A DNA stretch of 64,000 bases from Acidobacteriota bacterium (GTDB taxonomy: Bacteria; Acidobacteriota; Terriglobia; Bryobacterales; UBA6623): contig WGMB01000006.1 of NCBI GenBank assembly GCA_016125275.1, forward strand, positions 1 to 64,000, in the 5' to 3' direction. How positions within the stretch are numbered: the first letter of the stretch is position 1; every line of letters starts with the position of its first letter. Below are positions 44,955 through 53,120 of this stretch, one piece after another. The translations under genes and the position numbers were made by a program. The notes below the pieces were generated by a model. The model was not told the origin of the DNA. It searched no databases and was given only the letters and a program-made list of their open reading frames with translations.

Positions 44955-46706
44955 CTAGGGCTGCTCCACGGCGATCTCCACCGTGTTGCTGCGGCGGCCG
45001 TCGGGATACTCGAGCGTCAGACGCGTGCGCGGATCGGTCGGCGACTGATCCGGAACGACGACGTTGACCTGGAACAGGCCGACAAACGTCGGCGACAGGC
45101 CCACGAAAAGCGGGTCGGCCAGGGGGCCGAAGGCCAGCCGCCCGAAGTTGACGATCGGCATGTCCACGGCGTAGGAGAGCGGGCTGGAAGGCGCGGCGGC
45201 GCCGGTCGGCACCTCCGGCGTCACCGGTCCGAGCCCGGTGGCATAGATCACCAGCACATCGCCCGGCCGCGCCGGCGCGGTGGGAATGCCCAACTGCTGG
45301 CCGATCTCGACCGGCAGCGGGAAGTTGCCCTGGGTGGCGTTCTGGATGGCGCCGTACTCGCCGATGTTGAAGCGGAAGATCCCGGCCGAGCGCGTGTCGA
45401 TCTGCGCCTGGATCTGGTTGCCGGTCTGGCCGTCCCGCACGACCTGGATCAACGCGGTTCCCGCCGAGACGCCGTAGGGAATCTGGAAATTGATCTGCCC
45501 GAACGAGACGAAGAACAGCGGCGCGGCGACCCCATTGACCATCACCTGCGCGCCGCCCATCTCGGTGGGCAACGGCACCGTCTGCGCCTGCTCGAAGCCG
45601 TAGGAGAGCTGATCGCCGAAGATCGACACGATCGTACCGGGCGACATCGGCCGCGTCGGGTCGAAGGTCGCTCCGTTCACCGCGCCGCGATAGGACGAGA
45701 TCGGCGCGCTCGAGGCCTGCACCGACAGCCACACCTCGACCTGCGTCGGGCCGTTGGCCGCGTTCGAGTCCACGCGCACTACGCCGCGGTAGAGGCCCGC
45801 GGCCAGTCCGTCCACGTTCGTCTTCACGGCGACCAAGTTGTTGTCGAGCGTCTCGGTCGACAGCCAATCGCCGCCGGCGTCAGTGGAAACCGCCGCCCCC
45901 GTCACGTTGAGGTTGCCCTGGCCGCGGTTGGAGAACGAGAGATAGGCGTCGCGAACCGCCACGCCCTCGGCCGTCTCGAGCATCAGTTGCTCCGTGTTGG
46001 GCACGATGATCGGCGAGGAGGTGACGTTGAGCGTCACCGGGATGGGCCGATTGTCCGAGGCGAACGACGAGCCTTCCATGAACACGGTGCCCTGGTTGGC
46101 GCCCATGTTGAGGCCCGCGTTGTAGCCGCCCAGGATGCGGTGCGTGTGCACGAAGCGGAACGAGCCCAACCCGGAGCTCGTCACCTGCAAGAAGCTGCCC
46201 GCCGCCGTCAGCACCGGCGCCGGACCGGCCGGCGTCTGAAAGTCCTTGAAGTCGCTCGCGCCTTGGATCGGCGGCACGTAGAGCTGGACTTCCGAGGGCT
46301 CGTTGCCGCCCACGTAGATCGTCACTTCCACCGACTGCGGCGCGTCCACCGCGCCGGGCGCCTTCACTTCCACCGCGCCGTGGTATTCGCCGGCTTCCAG
46401 GGAGGCCGTGTTGAACAGAACGCTGATGCGGAAGCAGGTGCGCGAGGCGTCGAACGAGCAGGCTGCGGCGGCGCCGACTTGCGGCGTCAGCCAGGAGTAA
46501 AAGCCTCCCGAGGCCTGCACGGACAACGAGCCGCTTCCGGCGTTGGCCGCCTCGAAGAACAGGTCCGTGGGACCGTTGCTTCCGGTCGTAATCCAGAGGG
46601 GGCGCGTCAGGTTGGCCGGAACATGGAGCTCCAGCCGGGGTTGCGCCGCCACGGCGGCCGCACCCAACAGACAGCAGAGACCAGCAAACAGAACTTTTCG
46701 GATCAT
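44955..46706 (-). CDS. secreted Solibacter-type protein with BACON-like repeats
   Basis: The 583-residue protein has a signal peptide ending AAAVAAQ and two or three Ig/BACON-like units in the N-terminal half (EAGEYHGAVEVKAPG, SVEVTIYVGG, LSVQASSAPI). The C-terminal about 230 residues follow the Solibacter C-terminal pattern (TIGR03437): SPGTIVSIFGDQL, GGAQVMVNGVAAPLFFVS, INFQIPYGVSAG, VLVIYATGLGPV and LFQVNVVVPDQ. These domains are abundant in Bryobacterales; role unknown, probably surface binding. Its terminator lies downstream. Confidence 0.85.
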   Translation of the reverse strand: MIRKVLFAGLCCLLGAAAVAAQPRLELHVPANLTRPLWITTGSNGPTDLFFEAANAGSGSLSVQASGGFYSWLTPQVGAAAACSFDASRTCFRISVLFNTASLEAGEYHGAVEVKAPGAVDAPQSVEVTIYVGGNEPSEVQLYVPPIQGASDFKDFQTPAGPAPVLTAAGSFLQVTSSGLGSFRFVHTHRILGGYNAGLNMGANQGTVFMEGSSFASDNRPIPVTLNVTSSPIIVPNTEQLMLETAEGVAVRDAYLSFSNRGQGNLNVTGAAVSTDAGGDWLSTETLDNNLVAVKTNVDGLAAGLYRGVVRVDSNAANGPTQVEVWLSVQASSAPISSYRGAVNGATFDPTRPMSPGTIVSIFGDQLSYGFEQAQTVPLPTEMGGAQVMVNGVAAPLFFVSFGQINFQIPYGVSAGTALIQVVRDGQTGNQIQAQIDTRSAGIFRFNIGEYGAIQNATQGNFPLPVEIGQQLGIPTAPARPGDVLVIYATGLGPVTPEVPTGAAAPSSPLSYAVDMPIVNFGRLAFGPLADPLFVGLSPTFVGLFQVNVVVPDQSPTDPRTRLTLEYPDGRRSNTVEIAVEQP

Positions 46707-46942
46707 GGAGAAAACCTTCGGGGGAAACCGGACGCGGCGGGCGGACGCTCTCTATCTTAGCCCACGCCGACCCTAGGGCAACCGGGCGCCATCGTTCAGA
46801 GTAATCCAGGATTGTCCCTGCCGGGCGGGCCGCGACCCGGGAATTTATCGCTTGCCGCGTGTTGATTCGGCCGGCCGCTCCGTAAAGAAACCATAAAGGC
46901 CCCTGGCGAATTTGGACCGCTATGGCAAAGTAGGGTTGAGGT

Positions 46943-47443
46943 TTGCCGGTCGCAGCGTCCAAGCGGCCGCGAGGCTGGCTTCGTCGCAAGCTGCTCGCAA
47001 GACTCTGCGCGCCGGCGTGGGTGGCGGTTCCGCTCTCGGCGGGAGCTCCGTCCGACAAGGCGATCTACCGCGGAGGTTCGCTGTCCACGCCCCCTGCCGC
47101 CGAAAGCGGGGTCGTCTCGGCGAGTGACGAGCGGGACTTCGTGTTCCGCTGGGGCGACGGAGAGCTGCGGGTCCCTTATGAGGCCGTCAACTTGCTCGAG
47201 TACGGTCAAAACGCCGGTCGTCGCCTGACGTTGGCCATCACTATCTCGCCGCTGTTTCTGCTGTCGAAGAAGCGGCGCCACTACTTGACGATCGGCTTCC
47301 TCGACGAGGAAGGCCGACAGCAAGCGGCGGTCTTCGAGCTGGGCAAGAAGATCGTCCGCAGCACGCTCGCCGGCCTCGAAGCGCGGACCGGGCGGCGAGT
47401 GGACTACGAGAACGAGGAGGCGCGCACCGCCGCGCGGCGATAG
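46943..47443 (+). CDS. protein of unknown function, possibly exported
   Basis: A 166-residue frame beginning at a TTG with Lys/Arg-rich and then weakly hydrophobic residues (LLARLCAPAWVAVPLSAGA), possibly a signal. The rest is a compact alpha/beta stretch (FVFRWGDGELRVPYEAVNLLEYG, LTLAITISPLFLLSKKRRHYLTIGF, AVFELGKKIVRSTLAGL) resembling bacterial PH-like folds. No Shine-Dalgarno is visible, so the start is doubtful. It lies 25 nt upstream of another exported-protein gene. Confidence 0.5.
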   Translation: MPVAASKRPRGWLRRKLLARLCAPAWVAVPLSAGAPSDKAIYRGGSLSTPPAAESGVVSASDERDFVFRWGDGELRVPYEAVNLLEYGQNAGRRLTLAITISPLFLLSKKRRHYLTIGFLDEEGRQQAAVFELGKKIVRSTLAGLEARTGRRVDYENEEARTAARR

Positions 47444-47468
47444 GCTTGGCGGCGCGGCGACAGAGCTT

Positions 47469-48044
47469 ATGCGGCGACTGACGGCGGTGGCGATACTCTG
47501 GGCGGCGGCTCTAGCGGCCGCCGAAGCTCCGGGTCCGCAAGTGGACCGGATGCTGGTGAAGCTGCTCGACATCCGCACGTTATACGTGGAGCCGCTGCAG
47601 GGCGAAGCCGCGGGCACGATCCGCGACATGCTGGTCGGCGCGATTCAGAAGACGGGGCTGTTCGTGCTGACCGAGAACCCCGACACGGCGGACGCCTTTT
47701 TGCGCGGCTCGGCCGAGGACTTGATCTACCAGAACCTGGAGCGGCGCCGCGAGAGCCTGACCGCGCGGGGCTCCGCGTCCGGCAGCCGCCGGGAGACAGG
47801 CGACTCGCGCTACAACGCCGCCAGCTTCGGCGTGGGCGACAGTGAGAGCTCCGAGCTGCGAGAGCGCCGCCACGAGGCCTCCGCGGCGGTCCGCATTTTG
47901 CTGCCCAACGGAGAGGTTCTGTGGTCGACGATTCAAGAGAGCGACGGGGCCAAGTTTCGCGGTTCGGCCCACGACGTCGCGGCGAAGGTGGCTGACGACC
48001 TGGTGCGGGCCTATCGCAAGGCCCAAGCGCTGGACAAGCCCTGA
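47469..48044 (+). CDS. exported protein of unknown function
   Basis: The 191-residue protein has a signal peptide (LTAVAILWAAALAAAEA). The pattern DIRTLYVEPLQGEA, VGAIQKTGLFVLTENPDTADAFLRG, VRILLPNGEVLWSTIQES and VADDLVRAYRKA resembles small LptE/CsgG-like outer-membrane assembly proteins, but the match is weak. It could help assemble an envelope structure. It ends 12 nt before the convergent coiled-coil gene. Confidence 0.6.
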   Translation: MRRLTAVAILWAAALAAAEAPGPQVDRMLVKLLDIRTLYVEPLQGEAAGTIRDMLVGAIQKTGLFVLTENPDTADAFLRGSAEDLIYQNLERRRESLTARGSASGSRRETGDSRYNAASFGVGDSESSELRERRHEASAAVRILLPNGEVLWSTIQESDGAKFRGSAHDVAAKVADDLVRAYRKAQALDKP

Positions 48045-48056
48045 GGGAGTCGCCCC

Positions 48057-48536
48057 TTAGCGCAGGGCCAAGAACAGGACGGCGGCAAAGACCGCCGCCA
48101 CCAGCCCAATCAACACGTTGAGCTTAAGTTCGAAGCGTTCGGCCTCGAGCGCCTTCAGGTCGATGGCCTCGAGGGCTTCTTCCATCTTGCTGAGGCGCCC
48201 GAGCACCGCGGCGTCGGTGTCGATGACCTTGGCCTCGGTCGCCGAGAGCCGCTGTTCCCAGGGCTTGAGCTCACTGCGGACCGTGTGGCGGGCGGCGTCG
48301 GCGGCCACGTCGCGCGCCATTTCGCGGGCGGCCTCCTCCATCATGCGGAGGGTCTCGGCCTCGGCCTGAGCCAACTCGCCGGAAGCCTTGGCTTCCAGCG
48401 AGGATGGCTCCAACTCTCCGGTCAGCCGGCCTGCCGGCGGCTGCCGTTCCTGCACGGGCCTGGCGGCCGCCGAGGACCGCTGCTGATTCTGCTGCGCCAG
48501 CGCAGCCAGCGATCCCAAGACGTTCATCCAGCCCAT
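48057..48536 (-). CDS. tail-anchored coiled-coil protein
   Basis: A 159-residue protein. Most is helical and charged with Ala/Glu/Lys heptads (AQAEAETLRMMEEAAREMARD, LGRLSKMEEALEAIDLKALEAERF), a likely coiled coil, followed by one C-terminal span (LNVLIGLVAAVFAAVLFLAL). No family is recognised. It is the last of a minus-strand run with the cupin gene. Confidence 0.6.
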   Translation of the reverse strand: MGWMNVLGSLAALAQQNQQRSSAAARPVQERQPPAGRLTGELEPSSLEAKASGELAQAEAETLRMMEEAAREMARDVAADAARHTVRSELKPWEQRLSATEAKVIDTDAAVLGRLSKMEEALEAIDLKALEAERFELKLNVLIGLVAAVFAAVLFLALR

Positions 48537-48557
48537 GGCGCTCTTATCTTCCAGTGA

Positions 48558-49778
48558 CTACTCGGGCCGAATCAGGGGCTTGGCGTCCGGATTGCCCGGC
48601 CCGAAGTGCTTGAGCATGACCAGGTTTTCCGTGTCCGACGTATTGGTGATCTCCACGCCGGCGTTGGCGGCCGGCCGCGTGACGAACAGCTCGTCCTTGG
48701 TCATCTCGCCGAAGCGGATCATCGCCGGCGTGTGCACGTCCCACTTGCCGACGAGGCCGCGCCCTTGGGTCAGGATCGTGCCGTAGGCCGCCGCGTCGGT
48801 AATGGTCACGGTGCGCCCGGGCAGAACCGTGAGCTCCTTGGCCGAGTAGTAGTTGGTGGAGTAGGTGACCCACTTCTCTTCGTAGCCGGCTTCGCGCATC
48901 TCTGCGAGATCGCGCACCGGCAGGGGCTCGAAGAAGCGGTGCTCCATGAAGTGCGGATCGACGTTCTTCTCCCAATCCAACATGCTCAGGATGTAGTCGA
49001 GATCCTGGTGGTGCGCCTCGGGAACGTCCTTGACCAGCAGCTCCCACGGCACCGGCCGGCCTTCCACCAGGGACTGGAACATGCCGAAGACGTCGGAGTT
49101 CACCTGCGGCTCGTAGGTAACCGCCGAGCCGGGCGCGTGCAGCACGCCGGCCGGGATCTGCCAGCCCGAGCCGGGCTTCAGCTTGTAGGCCTTGGAGTGG
49201 TAGAGGATGCCGTTGTCGCCCTCGTTCCAGCGCTCCAGGCAGGCGCGGATCTGGTCCTTCGTGGTGCCCGGTTCGAGGCCCATGAAGGTGTAGGCGAAGT
49301 TGTTCTCTTTGAAGTTGAACTGCGGCGGAAAGTAGTAAGCCTCGGGCTTGCCCTTCTGTCCGACCTTGGCCGCATGCTCGTCCATCTGATGCATGTGGTG
49401 GGGAATGGGGCCGAGGTTGTCAAAAAACTTACAGAGGATGTTCCAGCCGCCGTGCTCGGACATCACGTCCTGGCCCAGCAGCTCGTCGCCGATCTCCTCG
49501 ACGGCCTCCTTGAGCAGCACCTTTTCGGTTCCGGCCACCACGTAGGAGAGGCCTTCGTCGTCGCCGGTCAGCGGGCCGTTGGCGGCCTTGGTGGTGGAGG
49601 AGAACCAGCGCTCGTCGATGCCGCCGCGATGCGCGCCGTAAGCGTACAGGTCGCTGGAGTGGAGCTTGAGCCGCCCGCCCGGCATCAGGAACGAACGCGG
49701 CACCCAGCAGGGCGCCAGTCGGAGGAGGCCTTCGCCGGCCACGAGCGCGTCACGGAGCGCAGGAATGTGAGCAGCCAT
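48558..49778 (-). CDS. cupin protein, mannose-6-phosphate-isomerase-like
   Basis: The 406-residue protein has a cupin fold with a metal-type His pair (PIPHHMHQMDEHAA) and KLKPGSGWQIPAGVLHAPGSA, as in type I phosphomannose isomerase-like sugar isomerases, but a second isomerase domain is not seen. The substrate is not known. The ATG at 49778 is preferred over an upstream TTG; TACAAT (49788..49793) lies 9 nt before it and no Shine-Dalgarno is present, again suggesting a leaderless message. Confidence 0.75.
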   Translation of the reverse strand: MAAHIPALRDALVAGEGLLRLAPCWVPRSFLMPGGRLKLHSSDLYAYGAHRGGIDERWFSSTTKAANGPLTGDDEGLSYVVAGTEKVLLKEAVEEIGDELLGQDVMSEHGGWNILCKFFDNLGPIPHHMHQMDEHAAKVGQKGKPEAYYFPPQFNFKENNFAYTFMGLEPGTTKDQIRACLERWNEGDNGILYHSKAYKLKPGSGWQIPAGVLHAPGSAVTYEPQVNSDVFGMFQSLVEGRPVPWELLVKDVPEAHHQDLDYILSMLDWEKNVDPHFMEHRFFEPLPVRDLAEMREAGYEEKWVTYSTNYYSAKELTVLPGRTVTITDAAAYGTILTQGRGLVGKWDVHTPAMIRFGEMTKDELFVTRPAANAGVEITNTSDTENLVMLKHFGPGNPDAKPLIRPE

Positions 49779-49808
49779 ATCGGGCAAATTGTAGCGCAGC
49801 GTTCGGCC

Positions 49809-50114
49809 TCAGGCCGCTTGGAGGACTTTGAGCGTCGTGCCTTCGACGAGATCCTTGACGGTCTCGCGGTAGGCGGCCATGTGCGGCGCCTTCAGGTGCG
49901 CGTGCAGGGCGGCGACGCTTTCCCATTGCTCCACGATCGTCACGATGTTCTCGTCGAGCTGCTGGGCGCCGAGGCCGGAGTCCGCGTCCACGGTGGGGGA
50001 GTAGCGCAGGCAGCCGTCTTCAGCCAGCACCTTGGGCACGTTGGCCTGGAACTTGGCGAGGAACTCGTCCCGGCGGCCGGGCCGGACGCGGATGGAGGCG
50101 ATGACGTCGATCAT
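49809..50114 (-). CDS. antibiotic-biosynthesis-monooxygenase (ABM) family protein
   Basis: The 101-residue dimeric ferredoxin-like protein has the ABM pattern: VIASIRVRPGRRDEFLAKF, EDGCLRYSPTVDAD and VTIVEQWESVAALHAHLKAPHMAAY (HAHLKAPHM is the LHxxxPH motif). Members cleave or oxidise quinones and heme or are of unknown role. The start codon lies inside an 11-1-11 perfect palindrome (50108..50130), which may be an operator or a translation-blocking hairpin. Confidence 0.85.
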   Translation of the reverse strand: MIDVIASIRVRPGRRDEFLAKFQANVPKVLAEDGCLRYSPTVDADSGLGAQQLDENIVTIVEQWESVAALHAHLKAPHMAAYRETVKDLVEGTTLKVLQAA

Positions 50115-50130
50115 GGTCCGACCATGATCG
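50108..50130. promoter_or_regulatory. perfect 23-bp palindrome over the ABM start codon
   Basis: CGATCATGGTC (50108..50118), one central C, then GACCATGATCG (50120..50130). It covers the ATG of the ABM gene (50112..50114 on minus). As DNA it is a candidate dimer-repressor operator; as RNA it would hide the start codon in a hairpin. Confidence 0.55.
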
Positions 50131-50148
50131 CAGAGTCTTGCGCGGGGC

Positions 50149-50670
50149 TCAGGAGCGGCGGTTGGGTTTGGGGGAGGAGAAGGAGAGGCGGGGCTCGGCG
50201 ACGACGCCGTAGCCGGGGGAGTTGCGGGAGGGGCTGAGGAAGTCGCGGGCGGGCGGCGGGGCGTTGTGGAGCGGGAGGGGCGGCTCGTCTTGGGGTTGGC
50301 GGAGGTGGTGGGCGAGGACGGGGTCGATTCTGTCGGGATTCGTGGGAGATTGTCGGCGATTGGTGGGAATGTGCTGGCGGGGCGTCGGTTCCTGCGTCGG
50401 GGCGGGCCGGCGGAGGGGCTCGGGGTCGTCTTCGGGGAAGGACTCCTCGCCTTCGACGGGGGCCATGAACTCGGCGTATTCGGAGGGCGTGAGGTCGAAG
50501 ACGAAGGTTTCGACGTGGGTTCCGTAGTTGATGGAGGAGATGGTGTAGCCGCCGCCTTCTTCGTTGCCAAAGACGCGGATGGTGACTTCGGGGCGGTCGA
50601 GTAGGGGCGGCAGGCGGCGCTCGAGGCGTTCGATGCGGCGGCGCAGACCTTGGTTGGGCAGGGTGACCAT
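50149..50670 (-). CDS. Pro/Arg-rich hypothetical protein
   Basis: A 173-residue frame with a plausible N-terminal half (LPNQGLRRRIERLERRLPPLL, then VTIRVFGNEEGGGYTISSINYG, VETFVFDLTPSEYAEFM) followed by a Pro/Arg/Gln-rich tail (RRPAPTQEPTPRQHIPTNRRQ) likely unstructured. Codon use is purine-rich on the plus strand and unlike the flanking genes. It is the left edge of the accessory region. No family is recognised. Confidence 0.55.
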   Translation of the reverse strand: MVTLPNQGLRRRIERLERRLPPLLDRPEVTIRVFGNEEGGGYTISSINYGTHVETFVFDLTPSEYAEFMAPVEGEESFPEDDPEPLRRPAPTQEPTPRQHIPTNRRQSPTNPDRIDPVLAHHLRQPQDEPPLPLHNAPPPARDFLSPSRNSPGYGVVAEPRLSFSSPKPNRRS

Positions 50671-51217
50671 GAGGGTGTGTCCTATCGGGACGGGGCTTTG
50701 GGTCGGGGTCAAATGTCCGGATTTGTCAGGTTTGGATGCATTTGACCTGACATTTGGGCTGGGGGAGTGGAAGCCGTCCCTCGATTCCAGGGTAGCGCGG
50801 GTTACCAAACTTTCGAGCCCGGTCGGGTTGGATGTTGTTGGCGGGAAACGAGTTCGGGGGCGACACGGTCGTGATACGGCCAAGCGTTGGGAGAGAGCGC
50901 TCGGAGGGCGGGGCTGCGGAAAACCGGGACACCCTCGGGCGCCGCCGGCGCGTCCAGGCGTGGCGGGAAGCCAAGGGGCGTGGTTACAATCACTTACGCT
51001 CAATAGAGCGTGTTTCGCGAGAACTGGGTCGCACGATCCGGTGATCGTAGCCGTCTTGAAATCAATAACATATGGCACCATGGCCGAGAAATCGAGGCTG
51101 TCCCGCGTTCCGCCAATCGAGGCTGTCCCACGTTCCGCCACGTTCCGCTGTACGGCGGAGCGTATGGTTATAACACGAATGTCGATCGTAACGTCCGCAT
51201 CCTGAAGGAGGTGAACC
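50671..51217. other. 547-bp spacer with inverted repeats and a tandem repeat
   Basis: No gene is supported here. It contains GGTCAAATG (50707..50715) inverted as CATTTGACC (50739..50747), with overlapping GTCAGGT/ACCTGAC and AAATGTC/GACATTT pairs, and a tandem 25-bp repeat at 51090..51139. A TATAAC hexamer lies near 51169. AT content is higher than in flanking genes, as in recently acquired DNA. Confidence 0.5.
51090..51139. repeat. tandem 25-bp direct repeat
   Basis: Two adjacent 25-bp copies (51090..51114 and 51115..51139), starting AATCGAGGCTGTCCC and ending CGTTCCGCC, differ at one base. A further partial copy (ACGTTCCGC) follows at 51140..51148. The repeats lie about 80 bp upstream of the next gene. 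Confidence 0.75.
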
Positions 51218-51913
51218 GTGTCAAGCCGCTCTACAGGCGCTAGCGTACAACTGACCCGTTCCCTCTTGGTCCTTCATCTGCTTCTCGTCGCAGGAGCTAT
51301 AGCCGCGTATTGGCCGACGCTTCGAGCAGGCTTGGGCGGGCGATGGGACTGGGTATGGGGGTTTTGGCACGTTGCCGTCCTTACGGGCATTGGGTTGTCA
51401 TCGGCCCGACTCGCTGCAGGTAGGGCGCTATCCCTAGTCGACTGGCTCCTTCACGCCGCTTGGGCAGCCTCGATGATCGTTTCCATGGCGTTGGGTCGCG
51501 GCCCGTTCGCGTTCCGGCTCGAACCAACATCGGGGTTCGGTTGGGACTTCTCTACCTTGAACGCGGTCTACCCCATGTTGCGAGCGCTACAGTTTGCGGT
51601 AGTCGTTGGCTTAATCTCCACGCTTCCAATTGCGTCTAGCGTGATACTCGGAGATCGCCTTCCCAAAACAAGACCGTCAGCATCGCAGCTGCTTCGAAGA
51701 GGTTCGATGCTCTTGTTCATTGGCGGGATCGTCTCGATGCTGGCTCTTCGACACTCCTCAAGCTTGGCTGAGGGTCAAGTTGGTCTTGCCGCCGTTCTGG
51801 TACTGGTAGCAGCCATCCTGCCGGTTGCTTACCTTGGTGCATCAGGAGATTTAGGGGCGGCTCGGATACTGCTGTGCGAAGGGTGGCTACTGGGCCTCTT
51901 CAAGTTCGTCTGA
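51218..51913 (+). CDS. multi-span membrane protein, unknown
   Basis: A 231-residue protein with about six hydrophobic segments (LLVLHLLLVAGAIAAYW, FWHVAVLTGIGLSSARL, LLHAAWAASMIVSMALG, LQFAVVVGLISTLPIASSVIL, MLLFIGGIVSMLAL, VGLAAVLVLVAAILPVAYLG). It starts at GTG preceded by AAGGAGGTGA, a near-perfect Shine-Dalgarno. Its lower GC and isolation in a mobile-element-rich stretch suggest acquisition. No family is recognised. Confidence 0.7.
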   Translation: MSSRSTGASVQLTRSLLVLHLLLVAGAIAAYWPTLRAGLGGRWDWVWGFWHVAVLTGIGLSSARLAAGRALSLVDWLLHAAWAASMIVSMALGRGPFAFRLEPTSGFGWDFSTLNAVYPMLRALQFAVVVGLISTLPIASSVILGDRLPKTRPSASQLLRRGSMLLFIGGIVSMLALRHSSSLAEGQVGLAAVLVLVAAILPVAYLGASGDLGAARILLCEGWLLGLFKFV

Positions 51914-51954
51914 CAGTGTGGGTTCTGTTGGGGCGACACCGGGACGGCGAAACC

Positions 51955-52057
51955 GGGGGGAACAGGTGACCTGCTCCCGGAAAACCAGACCAACTGGGCA
52001 GATGGGGGACGGCAGATGGGGGGCAGATGGATCGGGGCAGATCGGGGACAGAGCCCG
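51955..52057. repeat. REP-like array upstream of RAYT 1
   Basis: An imperfect palindrome GGGAACAGGT-G-ACCTGCTCCC (51958..51978, one mismatch) is followed by four GGCAGAT units at 51997, 52011, 52022 and 52036, then GGGACAGAGCCCG (52045..52057). The last element is inverted downstream of the RAYT gene. This is the arrangement of REP/BIME elements beside their transposase. Confidence 0.6.
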
Positions 52058-52093
52058 AATAGGGCGGGGAGTGTGCGAGACTGTCAGCGAACG

Positions 52094-52783
52094 ATGCCGA
52101 GAGCGGCGCGGGTGGTGGCGGTCGGGGCACCGCATCACCTGACTCAGCGGGGCAACAACCGCCAGGACGTATTCCTCGTCGACGACGATCGGCGAGCCTA
52201 TCTCGAGCGGCTGCGGCAGGACTGCCGGGCGCGTGGGGGGCGGGTCTTGGACTACTGCCTCATGAGCAATCATGTCCATCTGATCGCTGTGCCCGGGCGC
52301 GCCGACTCGTTCGCTCGCGCGCTGCGGCGGGCGCATTCGAGCTACGCCCAGGCGTTCAACAGGGAGTACCGCCGCGGCGGCCACTTGTGGCAGAACCGCT
52401 TCTTTTCGTGTGCGTTAGCGGCGGACCACGTGCCGGCGGCGCTGCTGTACGTCGACCTGAATCCGGTGCGGGCGGGGTTGGTGGGCGGCGACGCCGGGTA
52501 TCCGTGGTCGAGCGCGGCGTGGCGCGCCAACGGGTCGGAGGACGCGCTGCTCGACAAGGAAGCCTGGTCGGAAGTCCGCGAAACAGGCGCTTGGGGGGAG
52601 GCGTTGCGCCGAGGCCCGGGAGCTTGGTTCGAGGAGGAGCTCAGGGAAGCGACTCGGACGGGGCTGCCGCTGGGAGACGAGCGGTTCGTGGCGGAGCTCG
52701 AGCAGCGATCAGGTCGGCGCCTGCGAGCAGCCAAGCCGGGTCCGAAGCCACGGGCGGTTGGAGCCGGAGCAGGCGGTAAGTGA
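52094..52783 (+). CDS. REP-associated tyrosine transposase (RAYT 1)
   Basis: A 229-residue single-strand transposase of the Y1/IS200-like group. Start MPRAARVVAV is the canonical RAYT opening. Motifs: PHHLTQRGNNRQ, HUH-type NHVHLIA, catalytic Tyr in HSSYAQAFN, GHLWQNRFF and YVDLNPVRAGL. RAYTs cut and move flanking REP sequences. The C-terminus is basic (RRLRAAKPGPKPRA). REP-like arrays lie on both sides, with a 13-bp inverted pair at 52045..52057 and 52836..52848. Confidence 0.88.
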   Translation: MPRAARVVAVGAPHHLTQRGNNRQDVFLVDDDRRAYLERLRQDCRARGGRVLDYCLMSNHVHLIAVPGRADSFARALRRAHSSYAQAFNREYRRGGHLWQNRFFSCALAADHVPAALLYVDLNPVRAGLVGGDAGYPWSSAAWRANGSEDALLDKEAWSEVRETGAWGEALRRGPGAWFEEELREATRTGLPLGDERFVAELEQRSGRRLRAAKPGPKPRAVGAGAGGK

Positions 52784-52832
52784 TAGATTCCACTGCAGGT
52801 GAGGGGGATCGCCGGCGATTCGGCGCGACTGA

Positions 52833-53120
52833 GCTCGGGCTCTGTCCCAGATCTGTCCAGATCTGTCCGGATCTGTCGTCCCTCAAAATGTAGGTGGATA
52901 CGACGTTCGGTGGGAGTGGGGGTCCATCAGAGCGAGGCTGAACGAGCCAGTCGGCGAAAGAAGGGACGAGTTCCTTGGTCACTACCTTCATGGAAAGACC
53001 CGGCCTCAGGACTACACCCACGGATGCATCGCCGAGCGGAGCGAGCAAGTGCTCAAGCTCCTGCTGCAGATGGATCCCAAGTTGACGCCAGTTGTTCCAG
53101 TGGATGTGAGGCGCAAATGA
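52833..53120 (+). pseudogene. C-terminal remnant of an L,D-transpeptidase-like domain
   Basis: No start codon is assigned. An open frame from 52833 to a TGA at 53118..53120 becomes protein-like from about 52881: VPQNVGGYDVRWEWGSI, then RARLNEPVGERRDEFLGHYL, then HGKTRPQDYTHGCIAERSEQ, and LLLQMDPKLTPVVPVDV. The LHG-x8-THGC stretch matches the [ST]HGC catalytic Cys motif of YkuD/L,D-transpeptidases and their toxic effector relatives, with the upstream His. The N-terminal part is missing and the frame starts inside the REP array. The stop overlaps the next gene's ATG (ATGA). Confidence 0.55.
52836..52877. repeat. REP-like array downstream of RAYT 1
   Basis: CGGGCTCTGTCCC (52836..52848) is the inverse of the upstream element and runs into three 10-bp units of the form CCAGATCTGT (two exact, one with CCGG). 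The array ends where a truncated coding frame begins. Confidence 0.65.

Noticed and set aside
51090-51148. CRISPR-like look of the 25-bp repeats
   Set aside because: The copies are directly adjacent with no spacers, and no cas gene is present.
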